Assembly: GCA_017397695.1 (NCBI GenBank)
Contig: JAFQIF010000088.1
Span: forward strand, 1 to 13,136
Direction of reading: 5' to 3'
DNA length: 13,136 nt
Source of the DNA: Clostridia bacterium
GTDB lineage: Bacteria; Bacillota_A; Clostridia; Christensenellales; Aristaeellaceae
The translations under genes were made by a program, and so were the position numbers. Below are positions 12,988-13,136 of the stretch, piece by piece. The number at the start of each line of letters is the position of its first letter. The stretch's first letter is position 1. The notes below the pieces were generated by a model, which made no database searches, had not been told where the DNA came from, and worked only from the letters and a program-made list of their open reading frames with translations.

Positions 12988-13136
12988 GCTGTCACGCGAG
13001 AGGGAAACTTTGAGCGGGACATGATCCTTGAAAACGATACAGAATCAAGAAGAACGCGAACGACGATTTTCACGAGTCGTCGTTGTACAAAGACAGTCAA
13101 TTCGCAATGAGTTTTGAACCTTGAAGGTAAAACTTC
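12988..13136 (+). ncRNA. Pre-rRNA leader with boxA-like element and hairpins (3' partial)
   Basis: The transcribed leader has GTCACGC (12991-12997) opposite GCGGGAC (13014-13020), then TCCTTGAAAAC (13025-13035). The latter resembles the boxA antitermination site (CTTTGAAAAC) of Gram-positive rRNA leaders, bound by NusB/S10. A stem AACGACGA (13059-13066) with TCGTCGTT (13077-13084) follows. ACCTT-G-AAGGT (13118-13128) lies near the edge, bracketed by GTTTT and AAAAC. No open frame with a ribosome binding site is present. The mature RNA, most likely 16S, would begin beyond the window; this is inferred. Confidence 0.75.

Noticed and set aside
1..13136. tRNA genes, insertion sequences, transposases or prophage structural genes
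   Set aside because: None was recognised. No terminal inverted repeats with flanking duplications, integrase genes or cloverleaf-like segments were seen by eye.

Overview
The window reads as chromosomal DNA of a GC-rich anaerobic Bacillota bacterium, probably a gut Clostridia or Christensenellales-like lineage. Grounds are strong AGGAGG-type ribosome binding sites, consensus sigma-A promoters, type I signal peptides without outer-membrane features, secreted flavinylated reductases, a barnase/barstar pair and a Gram-positive-style rRNA leader at the right edge. The exact genus cannot be read from the sequence.

Left part (1-5880): three consecutive same-strand genes encode paralogous FAD-dependent reductases of the fumarate/urocanate reductase class. 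Each carries an FMN-binding domain with an ApbE-type flavinylation threonine. In the first two (the first cut by the window edge) the FMN domain is C-terminal; in the third it follows the signal peptide. The dicarboxylate-binding residues of true fumarate reductase look replaced in all three, so their electron acceptors are probably other enoate-type molecules. Each gene has its own structured 3' end or terminator, so they are likely separate transcription units. The third has a consensus promoter followed immediately by a TAGAC/GTCTA operator. The next gene (5914-6474) is a TetR regulator of the LmrA/QdoR type, a family known to bind TAGACCGGTCTA-like sites. Together they form a self-contained sensor-reductase circuit.

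Middle part (6606-9136): a minus-strand class 3-like aldehyde dehydrogenase is followed by a plus-strand operon of a secreted barnase-type ribonuclease and its barstar inhibitor. This operon has a strong extended -10 promoter and ends at an 18-bp bidirectional terminator.

Right part (9143-13136): a minus-strand secreted protein has an Ig-like domain, Ser/Lys/Thr linker, SH3-like domain and L,D-transpeptidase (YkuD) fold, but its active-site motif is badly altered. A plus-strand two-gene operon then encodes a small PD-(D/E)XK nuclease-like protein and a compact phage-type SNF2 helicase. The window ends in a textbook rRNA promoter (phased A-tracts, TTGACA-N17-TATACT), a boxA-like element and a leader hairpin, so a 16S rRNA gene probably starts just beyond the right edge.

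The most interesting points are the reductase array with its dedicated operator/regulator, the altered L,D-transpeptidase active site, the coupled substitutions at the barnase/barstar interface, and the nuclease-SNF2 module.
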